Notes: a model not told the origin generated them from the letters alone. Counted from the first letter of the stretch, positions 36,931 through 49,786 are shown. The stretch is DNA of 64,000 nucleotides from Dendrophyllia cribrosa (GCA_024195265.1 JAJLRJ010000005.1:42650587-42714586); one strand, 5' to 3'. A program made the numbers and translations.

Positions 36931-39900
36931 TCTAGTATAAAAACGGCCATTGCAAGTAGCCCCCACCCCCTCCCCACACCCTACATTTTTTGGTCAGGAT
37001 TCACCCATGGATTTATAGAGGGTGGCAAAGGGTTTATGCGTGACGCATGATCAGGGCAAAAAAATAAGTACGTGAAACGTGAAAGGAAAACTTGTTTTGT
37101 GAATTTAGGAACTTATCCTTGTAAGGAACCAGTGTAAGGAATTTAATGATTATGTGATGGATGAATTGTGTAAAAAAAAAGGCCAGTAAGGGGATCATGA
37201 CCCCCCGCTCCCCCCCCCCCCCACCCCCCACCCCCTTTGCTACCCTCTTTATACAGCTGGGTGGAGGAGGTAGTCTGGAATTTGCCATTTCAGTACTCAG
37301 CTGTCCTTTCACTGGAGACTGCATTGGGCTTACTGCCACCAATGTCAGGCAGGGTCATTATTGTACATTGTACTTTGGCTATCGAGGCTTACTTTTGATG
37401 TTCTTGATTGCCTGAGACACTATCGATCGAGGCCCTATTACTTTTGATCCTGCACATCCTTTGAAATGGCTTGAAAATCAGCGCACTACATGTACCTTTG
37501 GTTTCACTCTGTGTTTGGTTTCACTCCGATGGCACCCAGAGCATAGCCCTGGTCAAGTGTAGTAAATTAACTGCACATGATTATTTTTCCCAATATTTCT
37601 CTAAATTCAACTAAATGTCACTGATACATTATTATTATTATTTGTTATTATTATTGTTATTATTTATTTATTTATTTTTCAATGCGGGCTTCCCTCAAAC
37701 TGAGGATTATTTGCCAGGCAGTCAGAGTGATATTATTTTACAGAATTTGCTACCAGGCTCTTGAACAAGTTTACATTTGAGGCCTGGGAGAAAACAGAGT
37801 CTGGCAGAGAGTTCCAATCATGAATAGTTCTTTGGTAAAAAGAAAGCCTTTGAGATTCTGTATTACAGATTATGGGGAGGAACGAGTATGATCTTTACAG
37901 TGTTATTGTGTTACTGACAATTATATCTATTCATTTTAGTTGAAAGGTCACTAATCTGTGATACTTTTTTTCTAATCAACTTGCAGGTGGATTCGGAGTG
38001 GATTTCTCTTCTGATACTGACGATTTAGAAAAGGGTTTAGAAACAGTTGGAAAGGGTTTGTTACAGCATGGTGTGACATCTTACTGCCCCACAATTGTCA
38101 CGTCAACACAGCAAAGTTACAATGAGGTAATGAAATACCATATAGAAGAAGATTATGTAATAGAGGATAAAATATTAGTGGCAGGACTGTATTATTGGAT
38201 ATGGGAGCCCCCCCCCCCCCACACTGGGCTGCAGCCACACTATTGTGAATATAAGTTTTATCTTACTGACAACAAAACAATATCAGTGAAGCTTATATCA
38301 GCATTCCTATTAAAGTACATATATTTTGATCAATGAAAAAGTATGGCTATTCTGTATCAGGATTTACAAATCTTCATTGATTCACTTCTTTTGAGTCGGT
38401 AATTTTTGGAAAGAAGTATTAATGAATTTTACAATGACAATAATATTTATTACAAACTTATAAATACATTTTATTGTAATATTAATAATAAGCCATTTAA
38501 TATCTTTGGTTTCTAGATTTTAAAGAAGATGAAAAGAACCCCAGGTGGAGTAAATGGAGCAGAATTATTAGGTAAAATATCACAATTTAAATGTATAAGG
38601 CATTGTTAATGAGGCTTTCAGCACATCAGTCTTTTGACCTGAATGCTGTTTGTTTAAGTACAGTTGAAGCTCTTGTAAGTGGTCATCCTCAGGAAGCAGA
38701 AAAAATGTCCATAACAGGAGCTGGCTCCTTAAAGGAATGATTCTCATAAGACAATAATTCAAATTGGTTTTTGTCGAGGTGGCGATAAGTAGAGCTGTCC
38801 GCTTATGAAAGTGTCCACTTAGGGAGCTTTGACTGTACTTGTCTTTACGTAGACAAAAAAATTGCTTCACATTGTCATCTCTCTCTAATCCGGGTATGTA
38901 AATGGTTCCTATGAACTATTAAAAAAACCTAACAAAATATTTGTTGGTAACCCTATGGCGGACTATCACCCCATCCAGGATGGAGTAGTATTCTCAGTTG
39001 TTTCATGCTGTCTTGGAAATCTCAAATTTCATTTTGTAAAAATATTGAAAAACAAATAGTATCATGCAAAAGTACTGCCGAAAAGGTTTCATTTAAACAG
39101 TCACGCCATAGGATTTCATCCACAGACTTAAAAGTTAGAACTACATAATGTTTCTATAAATGACTCTAGGAATGAAAGGCTTAACATTGATTAGATGACA
39201 TCAACCTGGCACTTTGTCATGATTTCTGCGCCAATTTACAATGCGCAGTTTACAGCTTGAGGATAATTAATTTGATAAATACTAAAAATAAACTGTGGAT
39301 AGTCAATTGATTCATAAAAAATTTTACTTGGAGGTGAAAACAAGTAGTTGAATGTATAATAAATGATTCCCGGGTTGACGCCATCTAATTACCATTAATT
39401 GGTAAATAATTTTAAATCTCTATAACCCAATAACGTGACGTTCAAAACAAGAAATATAATTTCACCATTTACATGTAACTATTCAATGTGCATAGAGTTG
39501 ATTCTGAAAATATGTATTAATTTTAAGGGTTACAGACACTTTCATCCACTTTCACATTTTATCCACTTTCACATACAATTTTCATCCACTTTCACATTGT
39601 AAACACAGGTGCTCATCTAGAAGGGCCATTTATCAATCCTGACATGAAAGGGGCTCACAAGGCACATCTAATGCGACAGATCAGCAGTAAAGGAGCACAA
39701 GAAATGGAGGATTTTTATGGCTCACTAGATCATGTCAGTATAATAACCCTTGCTCCAGAATTGGCTGGAGAAAATATGGAATCAATCAAACAGCTGGTGG
39801 AGAAAAATATTGTGGTATCCATAGGTAAATATAGTTTAAAAATAGCCTGGGGCTCCTGAGGAACACTGATCTGGGCACCTAATTTTTGTCTAGGTAGGGC

Positions 39901-40272
39901 AGTACTCTGTCTCTAGCAGAACCTAGTTGCCATAGGTGACTAAATTTATTTGAGTTTTGGCAACAAGAATTTGAATGAGTTTTTGCACATAAAGCTCTTA
40001 ACTGCTGGGCACCCTAAATTTTAAAGTTGAACTCCCTTTGGGCTCCCGTTGATAACTCTTAGTCTTAGAGCACAGCCTTGCTTACATTTAACAGCCTGGA
40101 CGACCAACTTTGGAGCTACATGTAATTTGGGTTTTGTGGGCTCCAGCCTTGTAATTACAATTTTAATGTAATTTATTCTAAGCTCTGAGTCCAGTTGTTT
40201 AAAGAGTGGATGGATAATGCTTTATCCAAAGGATAAATCAATATCCAGTGGATAAGCAATAACAAAGCGCAT

Positions 40273-40308
<36 letters not shown>

Positions 40309-43300
40309 AGAAAGACAGAGAACTTTATAGTCCTAAATATTCATAATTATTTCTCTCTATCTATGATGGCTTATAAATGTCACTTTTAACAGTAATTTTA
40401 CTCAGTTGAAATATTAAGTCATGGTTGGTACTTAATAAGTTACTTTTTTAGGTCACTCAGCGGCAAATGAAGAAATCGCAGAAAAAGCTGCTGCAAAAGG
40501 TGCAACATTCATCACCCATCTTTTCAATGCCATGCTACCGGTAAGTTTTTATTCCTTACTGTTAATCAGTTTCTTTTTAAAATATTTCAAAGTCTTTAGA
40601 TATTGGTATTTCTCAGGGGCATACCCAGCCATTTAGCAAGGGGGGGGGGGGGGGTATTTTTGACTCCATCTGGTGCAAATCAGACACTATAAAAGACAGT
40701 TCAGTTACACAGATGTTCAAAATGCATGTGCATGTCACGTTCATAAAGTAAAAATTTCTTGAAGTGAAGTGTTAAACTTAATGTAAAATAGCACCAACTT
40801 TCTGTTTCTCATTTTTGTATCAAAGTAGTCTGCTTCTTGCTCATTTTTTTTTTGCAAGTATTTTGTTCTCAGTTCTCGTTAATCTGCCAAGAGAAATATA
40901 CCTCATAATTTTCTCAAAATGGGGGGTTCAGGAACCCTACTGGAACCCTCTCCTAGAAATGCCCTTGTTAATGGATTATTGGAGCTTAATAAATGTAACT
41001 TATCACTATTTGGGGGGATTTGGAGCTTTGAAAATCTACTGGCATTCAGATTTACTCCTCAAAAATTGTTTATACTGTTAATCTCTGTTTATACTGTTGA
41101 TCTATAGTTGATCTTAACTTGCACAATCTCACGCAGTTTCATGTAAGTTGCAGTACTTTAACATCTGGGCTTTGCTTGCAGTTCCATCACAGAGATCCAG
41201 GGATTGTAGGCCTTCTCACAAGTTATGACATCCCAAAACCCATGTTCTATGGATTGATTGCTGATGGCATTCACACGCACCCAACAGCTACCAGAATAGC
41301 ACACAGGTCACATCCCGGTGGTGTGTAACATTTACATGTAATTTTGTTGGATAGTTTCCCAATTAAAAATGGCTCAATTTGCCACAATATTTCCCACAAT
41401 CGTGACGCACTTTTGGCTGCTGCAATTAAAGGATCCTGCCATGGTATTCCCCACAATCACAGCACGTTTTTGACCATGTGATGTCGCCGCAATCGCGACA
41501 TGTTTTTGGCTGCCGCAATGTTCCCGATCCTAAAATGGCATCACCTTTTTCGATCGTGCTGCGATTGCGCTAAAATTTTTCAGGGGTTATTCCCACGTTT
41601 ACTGTGTTTTCATTATTTTTAATGACACTTTTGTGTTAAATAGTTACATTCATTTGATACTTTAGATTAAATAATTAACTAAAATAGAGGTTATTCAATG
41701 AAAAAGTTGTGTACTGAATTACAGCTGAATATTTTTACAAGTTGGTTTTTATCAGTTAGGCGAGAAATATAGCTGACAAGTAAAAATGCCCAGCCTTAAT
41801 TATTACACAATTTAATTTCTGCTGAATAAATTGTTTATTATAAGACAGTTGATCTTTTCCAAAATCTCAGTTTTTGAAAGGTTTTAACTAAGGGGGTGGT
41901 CAAAATAGTGTAATAAATTGTCATAATTACACTCATTTTGATGCATATTTGCACTCTAGAATGCAGTTTAATGTCAAATAATATTTTTAGTGATCTATTT
42001 TAATTTAATTTTTTATTTTATAAACCAGTCTTCCAGCTAGGCCATAAATTTTGCACACATTTACATTTATTTATAGACAGTTGCACACTAAAATCTTTAC
42101 ATACATTATTATTTTATTTTAATATAATTATATAAAATGACTTTTGTATAAATCACACATACATAAATTTGCTCACATTTTCATTTAGTTGCATAATTCC
42201 ACAATACATTTTATCAGACAAATTTTTATCTTGAAACTTCTGTTGTTTGTAATTTAAAGGTTGTCCCCTCTTTTATTTCCTCTGATATTATATTTCTCTC
42301 TGTGAACAGGTGTTGTGTTGATAACAGATGCTATAGCAGCCCTTGGCCTCCCCCCTGGGTTACATAAACTTGGTCCAATGCAGGTGGAGATTGACCATGA
42401 AAAGGCTGTACTTCAAGGAACAAACACTCTGGCTGGAAGGTTTGCTTAAATATCATTATTAGGGAATGATAGAGCCAGCAGGCTGGGTCTCTCCTTAAAT
42501 ATAGAAGATATAGCCTGTATAGCTGGCAGTTTTGTTGGCGTGCACAATGCTGAATTGTCGGTGCATGCGATGCTAAAATTCACGAGCAGCGAAGTGCTGC
42601 AAAAATTCGCAAGCGGTGGATCACCATGAGGTTCTCCAGCTTCTCCTCTTCATTCCCCTTGCAGCTTTGCAGCTTGTTTTCGCCACTTTGCCAATCACAA
42701 ATTCCGCATCACATGCATCAACAAAACTGCCAACTATGCAGGCTATAGAAGATATTACTACATGGGTGCATGGAGATGAAATGTCTCTTGGAGTGTTAAA
42801 CTTAATATCTCACGAGTGACTGTGCAATGAACAAGTGAGATATCAAGTGGAACAGGAGATGAGAAATTTCATATCCCCAAGCAGCCATGTTTTATTTTGT
42901 GTAATATATAAACAACACTAGTTATAATCACTTATGTTTTCTAAAGATGTCTATGTTTGAAAATTCTCTGAATACTGTCTGATGGTTGTACAAATATTGT
43001 ACAAACAAAGGTTGTACAAAGATTGCCAAAGATTGCTGGAGATTTCTGAGGAAGATCCGGAGGAAGATCCAATACTTTTTAAGGGGAAGCACAGTAGCTC
43101 ACTTGAAGATATTGATATCTTATAACCTTTGACAGTGAAGATAAAATTGATATCTTAACATGTGGTTAAGAGATGGTTTTTCCATGGTGGGAGAAATTAT
43201 TGTATTACACTGATGTTTGATCATAATTAATTATAATTGTAATTTGTACAGTATTGCTTCCATGGATATCTGCATTCAGAGATTCAAGAAAATGTCAGGT

Positions 43301-46300
43301 TAGTCCACTGGGTCAGTCGAGGTGTTACAGTTCATACAGGGTGGGATGAAAATGAAAAAATCAGCTTGCCCTTCGGGCAAGCTGCTACTTTAGTTTACTA
43401 GCCCGGAGCTCTGAAAAGCTAGCCCAAAAGTAAGTTAATTATTAAAAACAAACAAATTTAAACAACGGATGAATATTACACCAAGAGGCAAAAAATCTCC
43501 AACTGTGTTCGCTCCCGACGGCGAATGTTGCAGAATAAATTATAAATTACGAGAAAAACTTACTTTTGCGCTGGTTATGAAAGTTATGATCGATTGATTA
43601 ATGATACTAGTACTCTTATTCGAAGTCTTTAGCCTTTGGATAACGTAAAATATCTTGCAAGCCCTTTCGGAAGTTTGATACAACAAAAATAACACATTTT
43701 ATATTACGTGACTTGCTTGCGAGTATCAAGAGATTAAATTACGCACGGCGTTCTACGCGTACACGGCAAACGGCAGCTTGCAGTTTATTATCCTTACTTT
43801 TCCTCGAATCGTAAAATAAATCCACTAGAAAAATCGAAGTTAATTCACATGTTCATGAGTTTGAGAAACGTGAAACTACTCACTTTCCCATGGAAATGGC
43901 AAACGGCAGGCGGCAAAAATATTTGCCGTTCGTGGAAAAAACAATCTATCCAGTAACGTATGAATTAACGCAACGACTGTGTCGGGAAATGTTCAAGTTG
44001 TCTAGCTTGCTTAAAGAAAACGGTCTTAATCGACAAGACAGATCCTAACTAGTTTACTTTGAACTTAATACAATGAAAACAACAGTGATTTTAAAGACCT
44101 AAAAGCAGAGGAGTGAGAACACAATTACGGCCGCTACTGTACATTATAATTATTTACGAAAACGCATCATTCAATTCCATTTCTTTTGTTCGCCGTTGAT
44201 ATTTTCTTACATTTTTAAAATGTTCCTCACATTCACTTTCACTAGAGAACTGTTTATTACACACTTCTTATTTTAATTCTTAACTTAATGATGAGAAAAG
44301 GCAACAAATATTGCTTGCCCGTCGGGCAAACTCCGACAAAAAGACACTAGCCCGACGGGTCACTTCACTAGCCCCGGGCTATCGGACAGCGCTTTTGTCG
44401 CGCCCTGTCATATTCTTACACAAGTTTCTGACGCATCATTTGACATGTTCAAAAATTTGAAAAAACTCTGATGGTTTCCATTCCAACAGGCCAATCAAGA
44501 GGGTACACAATACGTTTGGCGGGATGCGGGATCTGGCCTATTTTGAGGACGGGATTTGGGATGCGAGTTAAAAACAGTAGCGGGAAGCGGGATTTTAACT
44601 ACGAGCGGGAGCAAAATTTCGCATTTTTGAGGGGTCGGGATGCGGGAATCGTGAGGTATAGTATCCCGAAATATGAGATTGCAATCTGAATGTGACCTCA
44701 TGAATTGACTGAATTGGCTAGCGTGCGAAGGTCTACAAATGGATCCTTTGTGTATAGCTGTATCGACTTTCAGGTCATTTAAAAAGAAAATGACGGCGGG
44801 AACGGGATTTTGACGTAAAAAGAGGCGGGATGGCGGGATGACTAGGGAAAAATGGGCGGGAATGCAGGAACTGAGAACCCTATTGTGGACCCTCAATCAA
44901 AAAAGGAGAATTTTGGAAAGCAGAGTTAACAAATTATAAAGTATTCCAGCATTGAATCGAACTTGATTGGCAACTCTACTTCTCATAGTTCTTTGTTTTT
45001 ATTGGCTGAATGAAACCAAAGCCATCAGAAAGGTCTGAGAAACTCATCTAAAAGATGTAAAACTTCACCACAACTTTGTCAAGTGGCAGTGGTATGGTGT
45101 ACATACAGCACTCATGTGTTCAGAGAAAAGTTGTATAATTTATAGGTTGTATTATTATAAAGCTGTGTATGTATTTACAAGTCAGTTTTTATTTTAATTC
45201 TTTAAACTAAAAGACATCAACATCACACCGTCAGACCCTCCCCTCTCCTAGGCATTTTGTCCCACTGACCATCCCATCCCTCCACTACCGTCCCCATGTG
45301 TAATGCAGGTGATCGTTATATATATATCAAGGGCTCAATGCTAACTGACCCTCCCCTCTCCCAGGCATTTTGTCCCACTGACCATCCCATTCCCTGCGTC
45401 TGCACCCTCCCCTCCCTCCAATACCGTCCCCATGTGTAAGGCAGGTGATCGTTATATATATCGTGGGCTCAAGGCTCACTGACCGTCCCCTCTCCTAGGC
45501 ATTTTGTCCCACTGACCATCCCATCCCCTGTGTCCACACCCTCCCCTCCCTCCAATACCTTCCCCATGTGTATTGCAGGTGATTAGATATATATATTGTG
45601 GGCTCAATGCTCACTGACCCTCCGCTCTCCTGGGCATTTTGTCCCACTGACCATCCCACTCCCTGCATCCCCACCCCCTCTCTCCAACACTGTCCCCATG
45701 TGTAAGGCAGGTGATCATTATATATCGTGGGCTCGATGTTTACTGACCCTCCCATTTCCTAGGCATTTTGTTCCACTGACCATCCCATCCCCTGCATCCC
45801 CACCCCCTCTCTCTCCAACAATGTCCCCATGTGTAAGGCAGGTGACCATTATTATATGGTAGGCTCAATGTTCACTGACCCTCCCCTCTCCTGGGCATTT
45901 TGCTCCACAGACCATCCCACTCCCTGCATCCCCACCCCCTCTCTCTCCAACAACGTCCCCATGTGTAAGGGAGGTGATCATTATATATATTGTGGGCACA
46001 ATGTTCACTGACCCTCCCCTCTCCTGGGCATTTTGTTCCAGTGACCATCCCACTCCCTGCATCTCCACCCTCCCCTCCTTCCAACACAATACTCATGGGT
46101 AAGGGAGAGGTGACCATAAGATATTGTGGGCTCAATGTATACGACCAATCGAGTGAGCGATCAAGTGAAATTTCTACTCAAATGCTGCAAGTCACTCAAT
46201 CTTCACATAGTCATGAGTTAAAACTATTCTTGTTTCAGGTTGCACAATAGTAGAGGCACTTGAAGGAGCCACGCTGCATCCCGCGCAGGTGTTACAAATT

Positions 46301-46480
46301 GAGCACAGAAAAGGGACCTTGAATTACGAGTCTGATGCAGATTTGGTATTCTTAGATGATGACCTCAATGTTCATGCTACTTTTATAGCCGGTGAACCAG
46401 TGTGGCTGAAAAATGGTGGACTGGTAACTGGTGCAATGCAGCTAAAATACAACATGATTTCTAAGAAAGTTAAGAAATAG
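36316..46480 (+). CDS. AMDHD2: N-acetylglucosamine-6-phosphate deacetylase, nine coding exons
   Basis: The enzyme removes acetate from GlcNAc-6-phosphate to give glucosamine-6-phosphate in cytosolic amino-sugar turnover. Exons join in frame at GT-AG sites: 36316-36532, 37987-38126, 38517-38571, 39609-39824, 40452-40540, 41182-41320, 42310-42439, 43252-43298 and 46239-46480 (1275 nt, 424 residues, close to the usual animal length). Seen in the translation: [16 protein letters not shown] at the exon 1/2 join, HLEGPF with E142, GHS with H211, THLFNAM with H232, IADGIH (267-270 region) and VLITDA with D292. By family knowledge E142, H211 and H232 match the metal ligands and D292 the catalytic aspartate of the amidohydrolase fold. 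Nothing is broken. The start is the first ATG after a probable 5'UTR intron (donor at 36112, acceptor ending 36314). Intron 8 is longest (2.9 kb) and repeat-filled. Identification is secure; the 5'UTR intron is inference. Confidence 0.95.
36581..36949. mobile_element. 369-bp foldback element in AMDHD2 intron 1
   Basis: TGGCCGTTTTTATACTAGAG at the left and CTCTAGTATAAAAACGGCCA at the right are exact inverses. The arms (GACGCATTATCCGTC..., CAAACATTTGTAG, CGTCTTTATACTAGAGACGC) pair over nearly the whole length, with a short centre near 36790-36820. Confidence 0.9.
37201..37235. repeat. C-rich tract in AMDHD2 intron 1
   Basis: Almost pure C, with scattered G, T and A. Further homopolymers in this gene are C12 at 38209-38220 in intron 2 and G runs at 40273-40306 (intron 4) and 40640-40654 (intron 5). 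Confidence 0.9.
37625..37960. repeat. Microsatellite and repeat-like stretch in AMDHD2 intron 1
   Basis: An (ATT)n/(ATTT)n tract followed by sequence resembling an interspersed repeat (CTCAAACTGAGGATTATTTG). No exon signal. Confidence 0.45.
38985..39185. mobile_element. MITE copy in AMDHD2 intron 3
   Basis: The reverse complement matches 50301-50511 (shared GTAGTTCTAACTTTT, GAAATCCTATGG, TTCGGCAGTACTTT, TATTTGTTTTTCAATATTTT). Ends are more decayed than in that copy. Confidence 0.75.
39536..39602. repeat. Three-copy ATCCACTTTCACAT repeat before AMDHD2 exon 4
   Basis: CATCCACTTTCACAT occurs three times within 60 bases, immediately upstream of the exon 4 acceptor. It lies where the polypyrimidine tract and branch point should be. 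Confidence 0.8.
40273..40306. repeat. G34 run in AMDHD2 intron 4
   Basis: Uninterrupted G. Just upstream (40196-40256) lies a fragment of the TTATCC/GGATAA palindromic MITE family. Confidence 0.95.
43340..44400. repeat. Inverted-end repeat block in AMDHD2 intron 8
   Basis: GCTTGCCCTTCGGGCAAGC near the left and GCTTGCCCGTCGGGCAAAC near the right, with CTAGCCC phrases next to both, bound about 1 kb of gene-free sequence. Confidence 0.55.
44480..44895. repeat. GCGGGA-rich interspersed repeat in AMDHD2 intron 8
   Basis: GGCGGGATGCGGGATCTGG and many GCGGGA/GGGATG phrases. The overlapping frames on both strands are a composition effect. Confidence 0.5.
45225..46135. repeat. Minisatellite, about seven copies of a 115-135-bp unit, in AMDHD2 intron 8
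   Basis: Each unit has CTCCTAGGCATTTTGTCCCA (or CTGGGC), ACTGACCATCCCA, CCCCATGTGTAAGGCAGGTG and TATATAT...GTGGGCTCAATG. Units start near 45236, 45350, 45486, 45615, 45746, 45880 and 46012. All ORFs through it are repeat artefacts. Confidence 0.92.
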
Positions 46481-46505
46481 TGCTGAAAATAATAATTTAT
46501 TATAG

Positions 46506-46740
46506 CTAGTCTGCATAACACACAGCAAGGATGTACCCCCCAACTTCTTCCACATGGCCTTCTCCCTTTCCAAATGGTGGGGCAAGCAGAGGAACTCCTA
46601 GATTGGACAAGGGTGCCATAAATACTCCAAGAATCGTAGAGTATTTTGTTGCATGAGACATGGTGAAATGTTTTTGTTCCACTTGAAACAGGGTTCCAGA
46701 TTGCAGTAAAACAAATTTGGCTGCCATTTTCTGGAAAATA
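46506..46740 (-). CDS. Candidate terminal exon of an unknown minus-strand gene
   Basis: An acceptor-like site (tgcctttacag) opens a frame reading DIFQKMAAKFVLLQSGTLF, then GVFMAPLSNLGVPLLAPPFG and GGYILAVCYAD before TAG at 46506. Codon use looks coding-like and the composition is not repeat-like. The stop lies only 26 bases from the AMDHD2 stop on the other strand, so the two transcripts would overlap tail-to-tail. I do not recognise the protein and found no certain partner exon; it could also be an antisense shadow in the AMDHD2 3'UTR. Confidence 0.3.
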
Positions 46741-46797
46741 TCCTGTAAAGGCAGTATTTTATCATGTTTAGGGACAGACCATTAAATTTTTGTGTGT

Positions 46798-46823
46798 GGG
46801 GGGGGGGGGGGGGGGGGGGGGGG
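46798..46823. repeat. G26 run
   Basis: Uninterrupted G downstream of AMDHD2. Confidence 0.95.
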
Positions 46824-46934
46824 AGTTGGGAAATTTCCTCTGCGCTAAATTTTTTTTAACCAAAATGCTTGAATTTTTTTTCTTCTGCATTTTTTTTTTT
46901 GGTCCATCCCTTAGCATGACAAAATACTCCACCA

Positions 46935-47120
46935 TACACCATATTCATAAATGGCGGCGGATTTATAATTCTTTTGTATTTATTTTCATTAGCCTCACAA
47001 GCCTTGTTAGCATGTGCAAAATTCAAAAGAATTTACACGCTAAAATGAGGCTAGTGAGGCAAATTAACATAGATATAAAAGAATCATGAATCGGTCGCCA
47101 TTTATGAATAAGGTGTATTC
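46935..47120. mobile_element. MITE, about 185 bp
   Basis: ACCATATTCATAAATGGCGG and the inverted CGCCATTTATGAATAAGGTG, plus inner TTAGCCTCACAAG and its near-inverse (CTAGTGAGGCAAATTAA), form the arms. Confidence 0.75.
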
Positions 47121-48990
47121 AGTGTTGGAATACTTTGGCAGCTTTGCCCGGGGTTTCTCCACCCGACCATCATTTTTAAAGGGGAAAAGGCCACGGAAGC
47201 GAAGTTGTATACTCCTCCTATGTGTCACTTGAAACTTGGCCCCACATTTTTTATTTTTTTTTGCAGCCTAAAATATACACTTAGACACTTACACTTTAGA
47301 TGTAAATGACACAAAATGCTGAGAACTATTGCAAGCCACCTTAAGTATATTTAAACAGTCAACTTCCACTCTTATAAATGGACATCTATGTTGTCGTCTT
47401 TTGTTATACCCAACATTTATATAACAATTAAAAAGGAATAATTATTGCATACTATATTTTTACCACAATAATGCCATTATTTATTTAGTTGGCTTTTTTA
47501 TGCAAAAGATTTGGCGCAGATGCCTCAATGTAAGTATAACAGTAAAGCAATCTTGCCAAATCAACTGTTTTCTTGTAATACAATTTTGTATTATTAAACA
47601 AAATATAAATTTATTTTGTGTTTAAAACATTATCTGAAAAGATCATTGTCCTTAAAAACAAAATTTATAAGGTATTTTACTTATTAAAATAATCTTTTTA
47701 AAAAGTACAATTTATCATAAGCTGTTATAGTAAAATATATAGGAAAAAATTTGTTGTCCCCAGATGTGTAACATTAAAATATTTAGATATCTCAGAAACA
47801 CTATTATTATCAACGATTGTAATAATGTCAGGAAACCAACAAGGTTTCTTAGTATATGGACTGACACTCAGAAGAGTGATTTTTCATAAAATAAATATAT
47901 CCAGTTTCTATATATGTTGTCTATTTTTAGTTCATGGTTGCTATAGCAACTAAGAACTATATGGGTGACTTTGGAAGTAGTTGTTTGTTCATGTAAGACA
48001 ACATAGTATATCCGGAGCCCAGAGTCTCTTGCACACAATATTTTAGCTTACTTGAGCATCATCAATTTGCGCTGTGTGTAAACATACAGGATATTGGAAG
48101 CTGTTGCATGTTTAGCATTGATGTGGTGATCATTTGAGGCTGGAGGTTTTTAAATGCACCCCACCATTTATGCGTGGCTTGTACACCATATATTTGGCAC
48201 AACGTAAATATTACTGTGCGCAAAAATTAATAATGTTACATATAAGTGTCACACCACCATTCTCGACCCACCCTACACTTATGTCATGGTCATAAAGGAT
48301 ATTAATTTATTTGTGAAGGATGAATCGCTGGTTTCCTTGTGGTAGTATATAAAACAATCAAAAGTGCAAAGTAAAACGTGGTTTACTAAGGGTGACTACT
48401 GAGTAAAATTTTACTATTGCATTAGTATTGCGTTTGTTGGGGCACTATTGCAATATTATGGCAGTAGTTGGATCAGTATTGCAACAGTTAAAAGTAAAAA
48501 GAAAAAAGGCACATTTTTCATCTGCTGTAATTGTTTTGGCATGCCACATGATCTCATTGAGTAGCCCCCCTCTAGGGTATTTGTTGTATACATGACATAA
48601 AAACGAAAAATGAACCTTACAGATTGCGTTCTCACTTTATAGCAGTGTACGACACAAATAGACAATTTTATTCATAAATTTCAATCAAGGATACATTAAG
48701 TATAATGCAGCCAAAATGCGTTTTCTTTTTGTGACCACTATTGAAACTGACAATATTCGGGCCAACTATCGCGATTGTTATCGATAGTTGATTTTACTAT
48801 CGATAGCTCGCTATTGTGACACCAACCATCACGATATATTGATAGTTCGATGTATTGTTGCACCCTAAAGGTTTACATGCACAGTTCTTGGCCACATCTA
48901 CATGTAAGTCTTATCTCATTTGCTTTGGACAAATAGCTGCTTTTCTTTCAGTACATTAAAACATAGGACAAATGTTTCTTATGCATAACT
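47121..48990. other. AT-rich intergenic DNA, no supported gene
   Basis: No recognisable domain on either strand. Short inverted CGATAGTT motifs near 48770-48850 suggest a small decayed repeat. Confidence 0.45.
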
Positions 48991-48992
48991 TA

Positions 48993-49112
48993 GGGGGTGT
49001 TTACATGACACCGGGGCGAGTTCACCCCGGTTCCCTCTTATGGCTCTACATTTGTTTATATGATACCACCACTGGTATAATGTAAACAAATGTAGAGCCA
49101 TAAGAGGGAACC
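48993..49112. repeat. Palindrome, about 115 bp
   Basis: TTCCCTCTTATGGCTCTACA and its exact inverse TGTAGAGCCATAAGAGGGAA pair around ACCACTGG. Confidence 0.85.
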
Positions 49113-49786
49113 TTATTGTGACATTCCAAGGGACATTTTTTGTCTTGGAACAAAAGAAGAACAATAAAATCACATGATAATGGGCTTAATTTTGGAATTT
49201 TGCAGTATTGGTCAAATTGCTGCATAAGTTTACCCAACATGAGCATTTTTATGAAAATGAGACTCATTGGTCAAATTGTGACTTGTCTATGGGAACAAGA
49301 CCCATTTTGTAAAAACAAGACTTGTCTGCTGCAGTTTGCTCCCGATGATTTCTCAACCCAAGAACAACAGAGTGGGGTCAAAATAGCACAACTGCAAACT
49401 ATCAGTACTATCTGTACGTATCTGCTCATTTTATCAAGAAACAAACAACTAATTTCAAAATAACACTTTATTTTAAATGTACAGTTGTGTTACATCATAC
49501 TTTCACACTTGAATACATACTACCAAAACATGTAGACTGTAATTCAAAGATTGTGACTGTTGTGTTAGGGGTTAAAAGTGTTTGTTCAAGTTCACAATGT
49601 GCCTGCCAGTGCAAAAAAAAAGTGAAGGGAGAGAGATGTTAATTTTTTTTTGTATTGTTGTGAGTGACCTTTGAAGAACTGATGCAAGTCATAGAAAAAT
49701 GGAGAACATCAACGTTCATCTTTTGATCTAGTAGGTGTGGCCCACGTGAACTGCAAACATATAAATCTGTTGTCTTAAAACACAGT

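Noticed and set aside
44471..44896. Overlapping ORFs on both strands in AMDHD2 intron 8
   Set aside because: GCGGGA-rich repeat composition keeps several frames open; nothing protein-like.
45495..46250. Several ORFs of 60-90 residues on both strands
   Set aside because: All run through the intronic minisatellite and repeat with its period.
49140..49463. 107-residue plus-strand ORF (with QFAPDDFSTQEQQSG)
   Set aside because: The first part is palindrome/MITE-derived and no splice partner or domain is visible; left unannotated.
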